Assembly: GCF_003940805.1 (NCBI RefSeq)
Contig: NZ_CP034328.1
Span: 186,001-250,000 of the forward strand
DNA length: 64,000 nt
Source: Tabrizicola piscis
GTDB taxonomy: Bacteria > Pseudomonadota > Alphaproteobacteria > Rhodobacterales > Rhodobacteraceae
Direction: 5' to 3'
Shown: positions 1-7,350 of the stretch, in pieces
Position numbering within the stretch: the stretch's first letter is position 1
Layout: the number at the start of each line of letters is the position of its first letter
The notes under the pieces: model-generated
The model's database searches: none
The model's input: the letters and a program-made list of their open reading frames with translations, nothing else
Told to the model about the DNA's origin: nothing
Translations under genes and position numbers: made by a program

Positions 1-691
1 GCGGCGCGGGATCACCATTGGTGGCCTGTGCACCGGGTCGCATACCCTTGCCAAGGCGGGCCTGCTGGACGGCAAGAAAGCCACGATCCATTGGGAAAAT
101 CAGGACGGTTTTGCCGAGGAGTTCGAGGATGTGAAGCTGACGAAGTCGGTCTTCGTGATGGATGGCAATCGCTGGACCACGGCGGGGGGGATCTCGTCGA
201 TCGACCTGATGCTGCGGATCATTGCCCAGGACCATGGCGAGGATCTGGCGAATACCGTGGCTGACCAGCTGATCTATTCCACCATTCGCACGGATCAAGA
301 CACCCAGCGGCTGTCGATTCCAACGCGGATCGGCGTGCGGCATCCGAAGCTGTCGCAGGTCATCCAGATGATGGAGGGCAACATCGAAGACCCGATGTCC
401 CCCGCCGATCTGGCCGAGGAGGTGGGCATGTCCACCCGCCAGCTGGAGCGTCTGTTCCGCCGCTATCTCAACCGCTCGCCCAAGCGGTACTATATGGAAC
501 TGCGGCTGCAAAAGGCGCGCAACCTGCTGATGCAGACCGACATGAGCGTGATCAACGTCGCCCTTGCCTGCGGCTTTGCCAGCCCGTCGCATTTTTCCAA
601 ATGCTACCGCAGCCATTACAACACCACCCCCTACCGGGAGCGTGGGTCGCACGGAATGCCGGGGGCGGGGCCCGTGCGGCTGTCAATCTAA
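1..691 (+). CDS. GlxA-family AraC-type transcriptional regulator, 5' truncated by window edge
   Basis: The frame is open from base 2 and the start codon lies before the window. The visible part begins in the end of a DJ-1/PfpI-like amidotransferase domain (GLCTGSHTLAKAGLLDG, then ATIHWE, where the nucleophile-like Cys lies in GLCTG). A two-helix-turn-helix AraC domain follows (MSPADLAEEVGMSTRQLERLFRRY, then VALACGFASPSHFSKCYR). This domain order is that of GlxA/GbdR-like activators, which in Pseudomonas respond to glycine betaine and dimethylglycine. The dimethylglycine-dehydrogenase-like gene at 7351 makes a similar role plausible here, but that is inference. It converges on the PQQ dehydrogenase gene. 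Confidence 0.9.
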   Translation, partial: RRGITIGGLCTGSHTLAKAGLLDGKKATIHWENQDGFAEEFEDVKLTKSVFVMDGNRWTTAGGISSIDLMLRIIAQDHGEDLANTVADQLIYSTIRTDQDTQRLSIPTRIGVRHPKLSQVIQMMEGNIEDPMSPADLAEEVGMSTRQLERLFRRYLNRSPKRYYMELRLQKARNLLMQTDMSVINVALACGFASPSHFSKCYRSHYNTTPYRERGSHGMPGAGPVRLSI

Positions 692-725
692 TCAGGCTGG
701 CAATCTAGTCAGGCTGTCGATCTAG
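684..725. repeat. Short 17-bp tandem repeat, about 2.5 copies, at convergent gene ends
   Basis: Two units (684-700 and 701-717) read CAATCTAATCAGGCTGG and CAATCTAGTCAGGCTGT, and a partial third (CGATCTAGG) starts at 718. The first unit carries the TAA stop of the regulator and the third overlaps the TAG stop of the convergent gene. It looks like slippage duplication of a gene end. No terminator-like hairpin is visible here. Confidence 0.7.
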
Positions 726-1843
726 GGCGCCAACCGGTAGGCCGCCCCATTGCCGACCGACAGGAACCAGATCGACCCATCCGGCGCTTCGACCACATCG
801 CGGACACGGCCTGTTTCGGCAGTGGACAGACGTTCCTCGGCATAGCCGGTGTCGGCGGCGGTATCGGGATCAAGCCGCCCAAGGAAATCGCTGTTGAGCG
901 AGCCGAACAGGATATCCCCCCGCCAGTCCGGGATCAGCGCGCCGGAATAGACCAACAGGCCCGAAGGCGCGATGGAGGGGTCCCAGTAGTGCAACGGCTG
1001 CTCCATCCCGTCTTGCGCCGTGCCGGTGCCGATCGACCTGCCGTTGTAGTTCACCCCATAGGTGATGACCGGCCAGCCATAGTTCTTGCCCGCTTCGGGT
1101 GCGTTCAGCTCATCCCCGCCGCGCGCGCCGTGTTCGACGATCAGCAGGCGGCCGTCGAGGTCCAGTGTCGCTCCTTGCGGATTGCGGTGGCCAAGGCTGA
1201 ACAAGCCCGGCAGCGCGCCTTCAAGCTGCGTGGCCGGGCTGCCATCGCGGTTGAGGTGGATGATCTTGCCCTCGGCCACCGAAACATCCTGGGATTGCAA
1301 CCCGCCCGGCCCCGTGCCGCGATCCCCAAGGGTCAGGAAGATCGTGCCATCCGTCGCCTCGACCATGCGCGCGCCGAAATGCCGCCCGCCGGATGACCCC
1401 GGCGGCATCTCGAACAGGTCGGTGAAGCCTTCCAGCGTCGTGCCATCCGCCGATAGCGTGCCCTTGCCGATCGCCGTGCCAGACCCGCCGTCTTGCGCCT
1501 TGGCATAGGTCAGCCACACTTCGCGCGTGGTGTCGAAATCCTGCGGGATCAGCACGTCCAGCAGACCCCCCTGCCCCTCAACCTCGATCTCGGGCAAGCC
1601 CGAGACCAGCTGCGGTTCGGCCAAGGGGGCTGCGAAGTGTTTCAGGACGCCATCGCGTTCAGTGACGAGAAAGGCGCCACCCGGCAGAAAGCTGATGGCC
1701 CAGGGTTCCTCCAGCCCTTCGGCGACCGGGGTGATCTGCAGGACCCCGGCCGAGGTTTCGATGCCGTCGGCCGCCCCTGCAACAGATGCCCCCATGAACA
1801 GCGCCGCAAGCGCCGCTTCGAACCGATGTCTGACCTTTGGCAT
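722..1843 (-). CDS. PQQ-dependent aldose sugar dehydrogenase (YliI/Asd family), periplasmic
   Basis: 373 residues, a usual length for soluble PQQ sugar dehydrogenases. An N-terminal signal peptide (about residues 1-24, ending GASVAGA-AD) sends it to the periplasm. Family motifs are visible: LEEPWAISFLPGGAFLVTER near the start, GGRHFGARM, LGDRGTGPGGLQSQD, LGHRNPQGATLD and EHGARGGDELN, which form the six-bladed propeller and its cofactor/calcium site. It would oxidise aldose sugars to lactones and pass electrons to the respiratory chain. The ATG at 1843 follows a GAGAGGA ribosome site. It is a single gene, convergent with the regulator and divergent from the ABC operon. Substrate preference cannot be read from sequence. 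Confidence 0.9.
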   Translation of the reverse strand: MPKVRHRFEAALAALFMGASVAGAADGIETSAGVLQITPVAEGLEEPWAISFLPGGAFLVTERDGVLKHFAAPLAEPQLVSGLPEIEVEGQGGLLDVLIPQDFDTTREVWLTYAKAQDGGSGTAIGKGTLSADGTTLEGFTDLFEMPPGSSGGRHFGARMVEATDGTIFLTLGDRGTGPGGLQSQDVSVAEGKIIHLNRDGSPATQLEGALPGLFSLGHRNPQGATLDLDGRLLIVEHGARGGDELNAPEAGKNYGWPVITYGVNYNGRSIGTGTAQDGMEQPLHYWDPSIAPSGLLVYSGALIPDWRGDILFGSLNSDFLGRLDPDTAADTGYAEERLSTAETGRVRDVVEAPDGSIWFLSVGNGAAYRLAP

Positions 1844-2027
1844 GGCGTCCTCTCATGTGCTTTTGGTGTCAGATAGGAAGGATGCCTGCAGCCTGCCAAT
1901 CACGATCCCTCACAGCGGCGTATCTGCCTTTTGCAGGGCATCTTTTTCCATCGTCAAACCGCTTTTCTTTTCGAATTTGGGACTCTAGGGTCTTCGGCAG
2001 GATTGCGATCCAATTAGGGAGACAAAA

Positions 2028-3233
2028 ATGAAAAAACTGCTTCTCGCGACCGTGGCCTCTGCGGCTTTGGCGGGCGCTGCTACGGCTGAAGAAGTCAAGC
2101 TGGGCATCTTCATCGGCTTCACCGGGCCGATTGAATCGCTGACGGGCCACATGGCTGCGGCAGCGGACCTGGCGATGAAAGAGGCGTCGGATTCGGGCAA
2201 GTTCATGGACGGGTCGACCGTCGTGGGCGTGCGCGCGGACAGCACCTGCGCCATCGACACCGCGGCTGGCACGGCAGCGGCCGAACGCCTGATCACGGCG
2301 GAAGGCATCAAGGGCATGATCGGCGGCGACTGTTCCGGCATCACCGGCGCTGTGCTGCAGAACGTGGCGCGTCCGAACGGGATGGTCATGATCTCGCCCT
2401 CGGCCACCTCGCCGGCGCTGACCTCTGCCGAAGATGACGGCCTGTTCTTCCGCACCGCACCGTCGGATGCGCGCGAAGGCGAAGTCATGGCCGACATTCT
2501 GGTGGAAAAGGGCATCAAGTCGATCGCGCTGACCTATACCAACAACGACTATGGCAAGGGTCTGGCCGAAGCGATTGCCTCGGCTTTCCAGGCCAAGGGC
2601 GGCACGATCACGATCAACGCGGCGCATGAAGATGGCAAAGCCGACTATTCGGCCGAAGTCGCGGCGCTGGCCTCGGCGGGTGGGGACCTTCTGGTCGTCG
2701 CGGGCTATCTGGACCAGGGCGGCAAGGGCATCATCCAGGCCTCGCTCGATTCTGGCGCGTTCTCGGTCTTCGGTCTGCCGGGCGGCATGGTGGGTGACAC
2801 CCTGCCCGCAGCCATTGGCCCGGCTCTTGACGGCTCCTACGGCCAGGTCGCCCAGTCGGATTCGGCTGGCGCCGCGATCCTGACCGAAATGGGCAAGACT
2901 GCGCCGGTTCCGTTCGACGCCACCTCGCCCTACACGATGGAGTCCTATGACGCCGCCGCCCTGATCATCCTTGCGATGCAGGCCGCCGGGTCGACCGATC
3001 CGCAGGTCTACAAGGACAAGATTCTGGAAATCGCCAATGGCCCCGCTGACGGGTCGGGCACCAAGATCCTGCCGGGCGAGATTGGCAAGGCGCTGGAACT
3101 GATCGCTGCCGGCACCGCCATCGACTATGACGGCGCTTCGGGTGTGACGCTGATCGGTCCGGGCGAAAGCGCTGGCCGCTACAAGCAGTTCGAGGTCAAG
3201 AGCGGCGTCTACGAAACCGTCCAGTTCCGTTGA
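2028..3233 (+). CDS. Branched-chain-amino-acid-type ABC transporter substrate-binding protein (LivK family)
   Basis: 401 residues. A Sec signal peptide (KKLLLATVASAALAGAATA, cut before EEVKLG) exports it to the periplasm. The mature protein begins with the Peripla_BP_6 signature (VKLGIFIGFTGPIESLTGHMA) and continues with GMIGGDCSGITGAV, MVMISPSATSPALT and ALTYTNNDYGKG, the two-lobed type I fold used by Liv-type transporters. ATG at 2028 follows AGGGAGA. It is the first gene of the operon 2028-9765. The dehydrogenase at its end suggests the ligand is a methylated amine or glycine derivative rather than Leu/Ile/Val, but ligand residues cannot be assigned by eye. Confidence 0.93.
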   Translation: MKKLLLATVASAALAGAATAEEVKLGIFIGFTGPIESLTGHMAAAADLAMKEASDSGKFMDGSTVVGVRADSTCAIDTAAGTAAAERLITAEGIKGMIGGDCSGITGAVLQNVARPNGMVMISPSATSPALTSAEDDGLFFRTAPSDAREGEVMADILVEKGIKSIALTYTNNDYGKGLAEAIASAFQAKGGTITINAAHEDGKADYSAEVAALASAGGDLLVVAGYLDQGGKGIIQASLDSGAFSVFGLPGGMVGDTLPAAIGPALDGSYGQVAQSDSAGAAILTEMGKTAPVPFDATSPYTMESYDAAALIILAMQAAGSTDPQVYKDKILEIANGPADGSGTKILPGEIGKALELIAAGTAIDYDGASGVTLIGPGESAGRYKQFEVKSGVYETVQFR

Positions 3234-3256
3234 TCCGGTTTACCGGTTGACAGACC

Positions 3257-3288
3257 GCAGCGGCCCGGGCATCTCCCCGGGCCGTTGC
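3257..3288 (+). promoter_or_regulatory. Strong intercistronic hairpin between binding-protein and ATPase genes
   Basis: A 13-bp stem (3257-3269 with 3276-3288, one G-T pair) with a six-base loop lies 23 bases after the binding-protein stop. There is no U-tract, so it is more likely to stabilise the 3' end of the upstream message or cause partial termination than to end transcription. This is common in ABC operons, where the binding protein must be made in excess. Confidence 0.6.
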
Positions 3289-3350
3289 ACTATGGCACCT
3301 GCCCGACTGGGGACGTTCGGCGGCAGGGCTGGGGCTTTTGGGGGAAATGG

Positions 3351-4142
3351 ATGATCGTTGTCGAAGACCTTCACCGGCATTTCGGGGGCTTTCGCGCCGT
3401 TGACGGGGCATCGCTGACTATCAAGACGGGGTCGATTACCGGGCTGATCGGGCCCAACGGGGCCGGTAAGACCACACTGTTCAACGTGATCGCCGGACGC
3501 CTGCCGCCAACCAGTGGCCGGGTGCTGATGGATGGCCAGGATATCACAGGCCTGCCGCCGCATGTGCTGTTTCACAAGGGCCTGCTGCGGACGTTTCAGA
3601 TCGCGCATGAATTCGGGTCGATGACAGTCCGCGAAAACCTGATGATGGTGCCGCCCAATCAGGCGGGTGAGACGATCTGGAACAGCTGGTTCGCCCGTGG
3701 CCGCGTCGCCCGGCAAGAGGCGGAGATCCGCAAGAAAGCCGATGAAGTGCTGGAGTTTCTGACGATTGGCCATCTGGCTGACCAGAAGGCCAGCATGATC
3801 TCGGGCGGGCAGAAAAAGCTGCTGGAACTGGGCCGCACGATGATGGTCGACGCCAAGATCGTCTTTCTGGACGAAGTGGGCGCTGGTGTGAACCGCACCC
3901 TTCTCAACACCATCGGCGATGCGATCGTGCGGTTGAACAAGGAACGCGGCTATACCTTTTGCGTGATCGAGCATGACATGGATTTCATCGGCCGCCTGTG
4001 CGACCCGGTGATCGTCATGGCCGAAGGGCATGTGCTGGCCGAAGGCACGGTGGAACAGGTGAAGTCCGACGAACGGGTGATCGAGGCCTATCTGGGCACC
4101 GGCCTGAAGAACAAGGCCAAGGCGGAGGGCTTCCATGTCTGA
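3351..4142 (+). CDS. Liv-type ABC transporter ATP-binding protein (LivG family)
   Basis: 263 residues. Walker A GPNGAGKT (34-41), signature SGGQ (151-154) and Walker B IVFLDE (D174, E175) are all present. The segment after Walker B reads VGAGVNR where most LivG proteins have PAAGL, a variant D-loop. The C-terminal tail YLGTGLKN is typical of LivG. The start at 3351 is chosen because the domain begins there and GGGGGAAA precedes it; an in-frame ATG at 3285 would add an unrelated 22-residue leader lying partly in the upstream hairpin. It overlaps the next gene by 8 bases. With the second ATPase it powers import. Confidence 0.93.
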   Translation: MIVVEDLHRHFGGFRAVDGASLTIKTGSITGLIGPNGAGKTTLFNVIAGRLPPTSGRVLMDGQDITGLPPHVLFHKGLLRTFQIAHEFGSMTVRENLMMVPPNQAGETIWNSWFARGRVARQEAEIRKKADEVLEFLTIGHLADQKASMISGGQKKLLELGRTMMVDAKIVFLDEVGAGVNRTLLNTIGDAIVRLNKERGYTFCVIEHDMDFIGRLCDPVIVMAEGHVLAEGTVEQVKSDERVIEAYLGTGLKNKAKAEGFHV

Positions 4143-4845
4143 GCCCTTTCTGATTGGCGAGGCGATGACTGGCGGCTACGGCGCGGTCGATATCCTGCAT
4201 GCCTGCACCATCGCCGTGGAACCCGGCGAAATCGCGGTCATCGTCGGCCCGAATGGCGCGGGCAAGTCCACCGCGATGAAGGCGGTCTTCGGGATGCTAA
4301 AGCTGCGCGGCGGGCAGGTCCGGCTGAATGGTGAAGACATCTCTGCCCTCACCCCGCAGGCCCGCGTGGCCAAGGGCATGGCCTTCGTGCCGCAGACCCA
4401 GAACATCTTCACCTCGATGACGGTGGAGGAAAACCTTGAGATGGGCGCCTTCCTGCGCCGCGATGACATCAAGGGCACGCTGGAGCAGGTCTATGAGCTG
4501 TTCCCGGTCCTGAAAACCAAGCGCTATCAGGCGGCGGGGGAATTGTCCGGCGGCCAGCGCCAGCAAGTCGCAGTTGGGCGCGCGCTGATGACCCAGCCCC
4601 GCGTCCTGATGCTGGATGAACCGACCGCCGGCGTCAGCCCCATCGTGATGGACGAATTGTTCGACCGGATCATCGAGGTCGCGCGCACCGGGATTTCCAT
4701 CCTGATGGTCGAACAGAATGCCCGCCAAGCGCTGGAGATTGCCGACAAGGGCTATGTCCTTGTGCAGGGCGCCAACCGTTTCACCGACACCGGCAAGGCT
4801 CTGATGGCCGACCCCGAAGTCCGCCGCAGCTTTCTGGGGGGATGA
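4135..4845 (+). CDS. Liv-type ABC transporter ATP-binding protein (LivF family)
   Basis: 236 residues, the normal LivF length. It has Walker A GPNGAGKS (38-45), LSGGQ (137-141), Walker B LMLDEP with D161, and the H-loop region replaced by the LivF-typical MVEQNA. It overlaps the preceding ATPase by 8 bases, so translation is coupled. The two ATPases form the heterodimeric motor under the LivH and LivM permeases. All catalytic motifs are intact. Confidence 0.94.
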   Translation: MSEPFLIGEAMTGGYGAVDILHACTIAVEPGEIAVIVGPNGAGKSTAMKAVFGMLKLRGGQVRLNGEDISALTPQARVAKGMAFVPQTQNIFTSMTVEENLEMGAFLRRDDIKGTLEQVYELFPVLKTKRYQAAGELSGGQRQQVAVGRALMTQPRVLMLDEPTAGVSPIVMDELFDRIIEVARTGISILMVEQNARQALEIADKGYVLVQGANRFTDTGKALMADPEVRRSFLGG

Positions 4846-4849
4846 GGCC

Positions 4850-4957
4850 ATGAACCAGTTTTATTGGGCTGCGATTGCCAAAGCTGAAACCGACGTTCCG
4901 GGCGTCTTGCCATTTGGCAACTCGATGCGCGGTGCCTGCCAGGCGGAGGCCGAGTGA
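4850..4957 (+). CDS. Possible 35-residue small ORF between LivF and LivH genes
   Basis: An ATG at 4850, four bases after the livF stop and behind a G-rich GGGGGAT stretch, opens a 35-codon frame (MNQFYWAAIAKAETDVPGV...). Its TGA (4955-4957) overlaps the ATG of the LivH permease gene at 4957. This termination-reinitiation geometry is typical of coupled genes, and without it there would be an unusually long gap inside the operon. No domain or membrane segment is recognised. It may be a real small protein, a translational coupler or chance. Confidence 0.35.
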   Translation: MNQFYWAAIAKAETDVPGVLPFGNSMRGACQAEAE

Positions 4958-5967
4958 TGGATGCCCTGAACGCCCTTGTGGCCTTTCTGAACTTCGTCTT
5001 CATCCCCGGCCTCAGCTATGGCGCGCAGCTGGCGCTGGGCGCGCTTGGGGTGACGCTGATCTACGGCATCCTGCGCTTTTCCAACTTTGCCCATGGCGAC
5101 ACCATGGCCTTCGGGGCGATGGTCACCATCCTGATGACGTGGTGGCTGCAATCGCTTGGCGTGACCTTCGGCCCGCTGCCGACCGCGCTCCTTGCCCTGC
5201 CCTTCGGGATCGCGGCGACGGCGGCCTTCGTGCTGGCGACCGACAGGGTGGTCTATCGCTTTTACCGGCGGCAGAAGGCATCCTCCACCATCGTGGTGAT
5301 CGTGTCGCTTGGCGTGATGTTCGTGATGAACGGGGTGATCCGGTTCATCATCGGCGTGGATGAACAGAACTTCAGCGACGGCGCGCGCTTTGTGCTGAAC
5401 CCGAACGAATTCAAGACCATGACCGGTCTGGCCGAGCCTTTGGCGATCAAGACCACGCAACTGGTGACGGTCGTGACCGCGATCATCGTGGTGGGGGCGC
5501 TGTTCTGGTTCCTGCAGAAAACCCGCACGGGCAAGTCGATGCGGGCGTTTTCGGACAATGAGGATCTGGCGCTTTTGTCGGGCATCAACCCTGACAAGGT
5601 GGTGGCCGTCACCTGGATCATCGCCGCCGGGATCGCCACGATTGCGGGCACGCTTTATGGCCTCGACAAGTCGTTCAAGCCCTTCACCTATTTCCAGCTG
5701 CTGCTGCCGATCTTCGCCGCCGCCATTGTCGGCGGGCTTGGCAACCCGCTCGGCGCGATTGCGGGCGGCTTTGTCATCGCCTTTTCCGAGGTGATGGTGA
5801 CCAACGCCTGGAAGAAGATCGTGACCTATCTTGTCCCGGAAAGCATGGCGCCCGATACGCTCGTGCAGCTTCTGTCCACCGACTACAAGTTCGCGGTCAG
5901 CTTCACGATCCTGATCATCGTGCTTCTGTTCATGCCCACCGGTCTATTCAAAGGGAAGTCGCTATGA
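4957..5967 (+). CDS. Liv-type ABC transporter permease (LivH family)
   Basis: 336 residues and strongly hydrophobic, with about eight predicted membrane segments. LivH features are GLSYGAQLALGALGVTLIYGILRFSNFAHGD near the N terminus, the EAA-like region AFSDNEDLALLSGINPDKV, and AAIVGGLGNPLGAIAGGFVIAF. It forms one half of the inner-membrane channel. The ATG at 4957 is preferred over the GTG at 4954 because GGCGGAGG lies at good spacing before it. Its stop overlaps the next start (ATGA). Confidence 0.93.
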   Translation: MDALNALVAFLNFVFIPGLSYGAQLALGALGVTLIYGILRFSNFAHGDTMAFGAMVTILMTWWLQSLGVTFGPLPTALLALPFGIAATAAFVLATDRVVYRFYRRQKASSTIVVIVSLGVMFVMNGVIRFIIGVDEQNFSDGARFVLNPNEFKTMTGLAEPLAIKTTQLVTVVTAIIVVGALFWFLQKTRTGKSMRAFSDNEDLALLSGINPDKVVAVTWIIAAGIATIAGTLYGLDKSFKPFTYFQLLLPIFAAAIVGGLGNPLGAIAGGFVIAFSEVMVTNAWKKIVTYLVPESMAPDTLVQLLSTDYKFAVSFTILIIVLLFMPTGLFKGKSL

Positions 5968-7265
5968 ACGCGCGCAACCTGATCCTCTTTGCCTTGGTGG
6001 CGGGGCTGTATGTCGCGACCGGTGTCCTGCAAAGCTGGAACCTGTCCCTGTCGATCCTGAACGCGGCGCTGTTGACCACGATCGCGGCGCTGGGCGTCAA
6101 CATGCAGTGGGGCTATGCCGGGCTGTTCTCGGTCGGAACCATGGGGTTCACGGCACTGGGCGGGCTTGCCGTAGTGCTGATCTCGGCCCGGCCCAATGTG
6201 GACAACTGGCAGGCCGGGGGGCCGGGGATCCTGCTGGCGCTGGTCCTTGGGGCGTTGGCTGGAATTGCCGCAGTCTTTGCCTGGCGCAGACTGGCCCCCG
6301 GGCGCACCCGCGCGCTAATCGTGGCGGCGATCCTGATTGGCGGCTTCTTCCTGTTCCGGGCGGTCTTTGACCCGAACGTCACCGCTGCCGAGGCGGTGAA
6401 CCCCCAGTTCGCCGGCAACCTTGGCGGGCTTGGCCTGCCGTCGCTGGTGGCTTGGCCGGTGGGTGGCCTGCTGGCCGCAGCAGCCGCCTGGGCCATTGGC
6501 AAGACCGCGCTTGGCCTGCGGTCAGACTATCTTGCCATCGCCACGCTGGGCATTGCCGAGATCACCGTGTCGGTCATCAAGAACGAAGACTGGCTGGCGC
6601 GCGGCGTGAAGAACCTGATCGACCTCCCCCGCCCTTGGCCGGTGCCTTACGAGGTGCAGTTGCAGCAGCAGGCGGGTTTTCTGGACTTTGTCAGCCGCTG
6701 GGGCCTTGACCCGGTGACAGCCTCGACCATCGGGGTGAAGTTGCTTTACGCAGGCATGTTCGGCATCGTCCTTGGCATCATCATCTGGGCCTTCGAACGC
6801 GCGCTGAACAGCCCCTGGGGCCGGATGATGCGCGCCATCCGCGACAATGAGGTGTCGGCCGCAGCCATGGGCAAGGACGTCACCGGGCGCCATCTGCAGG
6901 TCTTCATCCTTGGCTCCGCCGTGATCGGCTTTGCCGGGGCGATGATGACCTCGATGGATGGGCAGCTGACGCCGGGCACCTATAACCCGCTGCGCTTCAC
7001 TTTTCTTGTCTGGGTCATGGTGATCGTCGGCGGGTCGGGCAACAACTGGGGCACGGTCCTTGGCGGCCTGCTGATCGGCTGGCTGTGGCTGGTGGTGGAA
7101 AACATTGGCCCGAACATCATGGGCTACATCACCGCCGGCATGCCGGAGGGCGCGTTCCGCAACCATCTTGTCGGCAGCGCCGAACATATGCGGCTTCTGT
7201 CGATGGGGGTGATCCTGCTGGTCGTGATGCGCTTCAGCCCGCGGGGCCTGATCCCGGAGAAGTGA
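5964..7265 (+). CDS. Liv-type ABC transporter permease (LivM family)
   Basis: 433 residues with multiple membrane segments. LivM features are ALGVNMQWGYAGLFSVGTMGF, LGLRSDYLAIATLGIAEI, the coupling region RAIRDNEVSAAAMGKDV and VVMRFSPRGLIPEK at the end. It is longer than many LivM proteins because of an extra hydrophobic stretch around residues 85-135 and an inserted segment before the last helices. It starts in an ATGA overlap with the LivH gene and pairs with that protein to form the channel. Confidence 0.93.
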   Translation: MNARNLILFALVAGLYVATGVLQSWNLSLSILNAALLTTIAALGVNMQWGYAGLFSVGTMGFTALGGLAVVLISARPNVDNWQAGGPGILLALVLGALAGIAAVFAWRRLAPGRTRALIVAAILIGGFFLFRAVFDPNVTAAEAVNPQFAGNLGGLGLPSLVAWPVGGLLAAAAAWAIGKTALGLRSDYLAIATLGIAEITVSVIKNEDWLARGVKNLIDLPRPWPVPYEVQLQQQAGFLDFVSRWGLDPVTASTIGVKLLYAGMFGIVLGIIIWAFERALNSPWGRMMRAIRDNEVSAAAMGKDVTGRHLQVFILGSAVIGFAGAMMTSMDGQLTPGTYNPLRFTFLVWVMVIVGGSGNNWGTVLGGLLIGWLWLVVENIGPNIMGYITAGMPEGAFRNHLVGSAEHMRLLSMGVILLVVMRFSPRGLIPEK

Positions 7266-7350
7266 TCCCTGCGACATTCTTTGTCGCAAAACCGCATGAC
7301 CCCTGCCCTTGCCCCGGCCAATCTCTGCCCGGAAAGAAAAGGAGTCGTCC

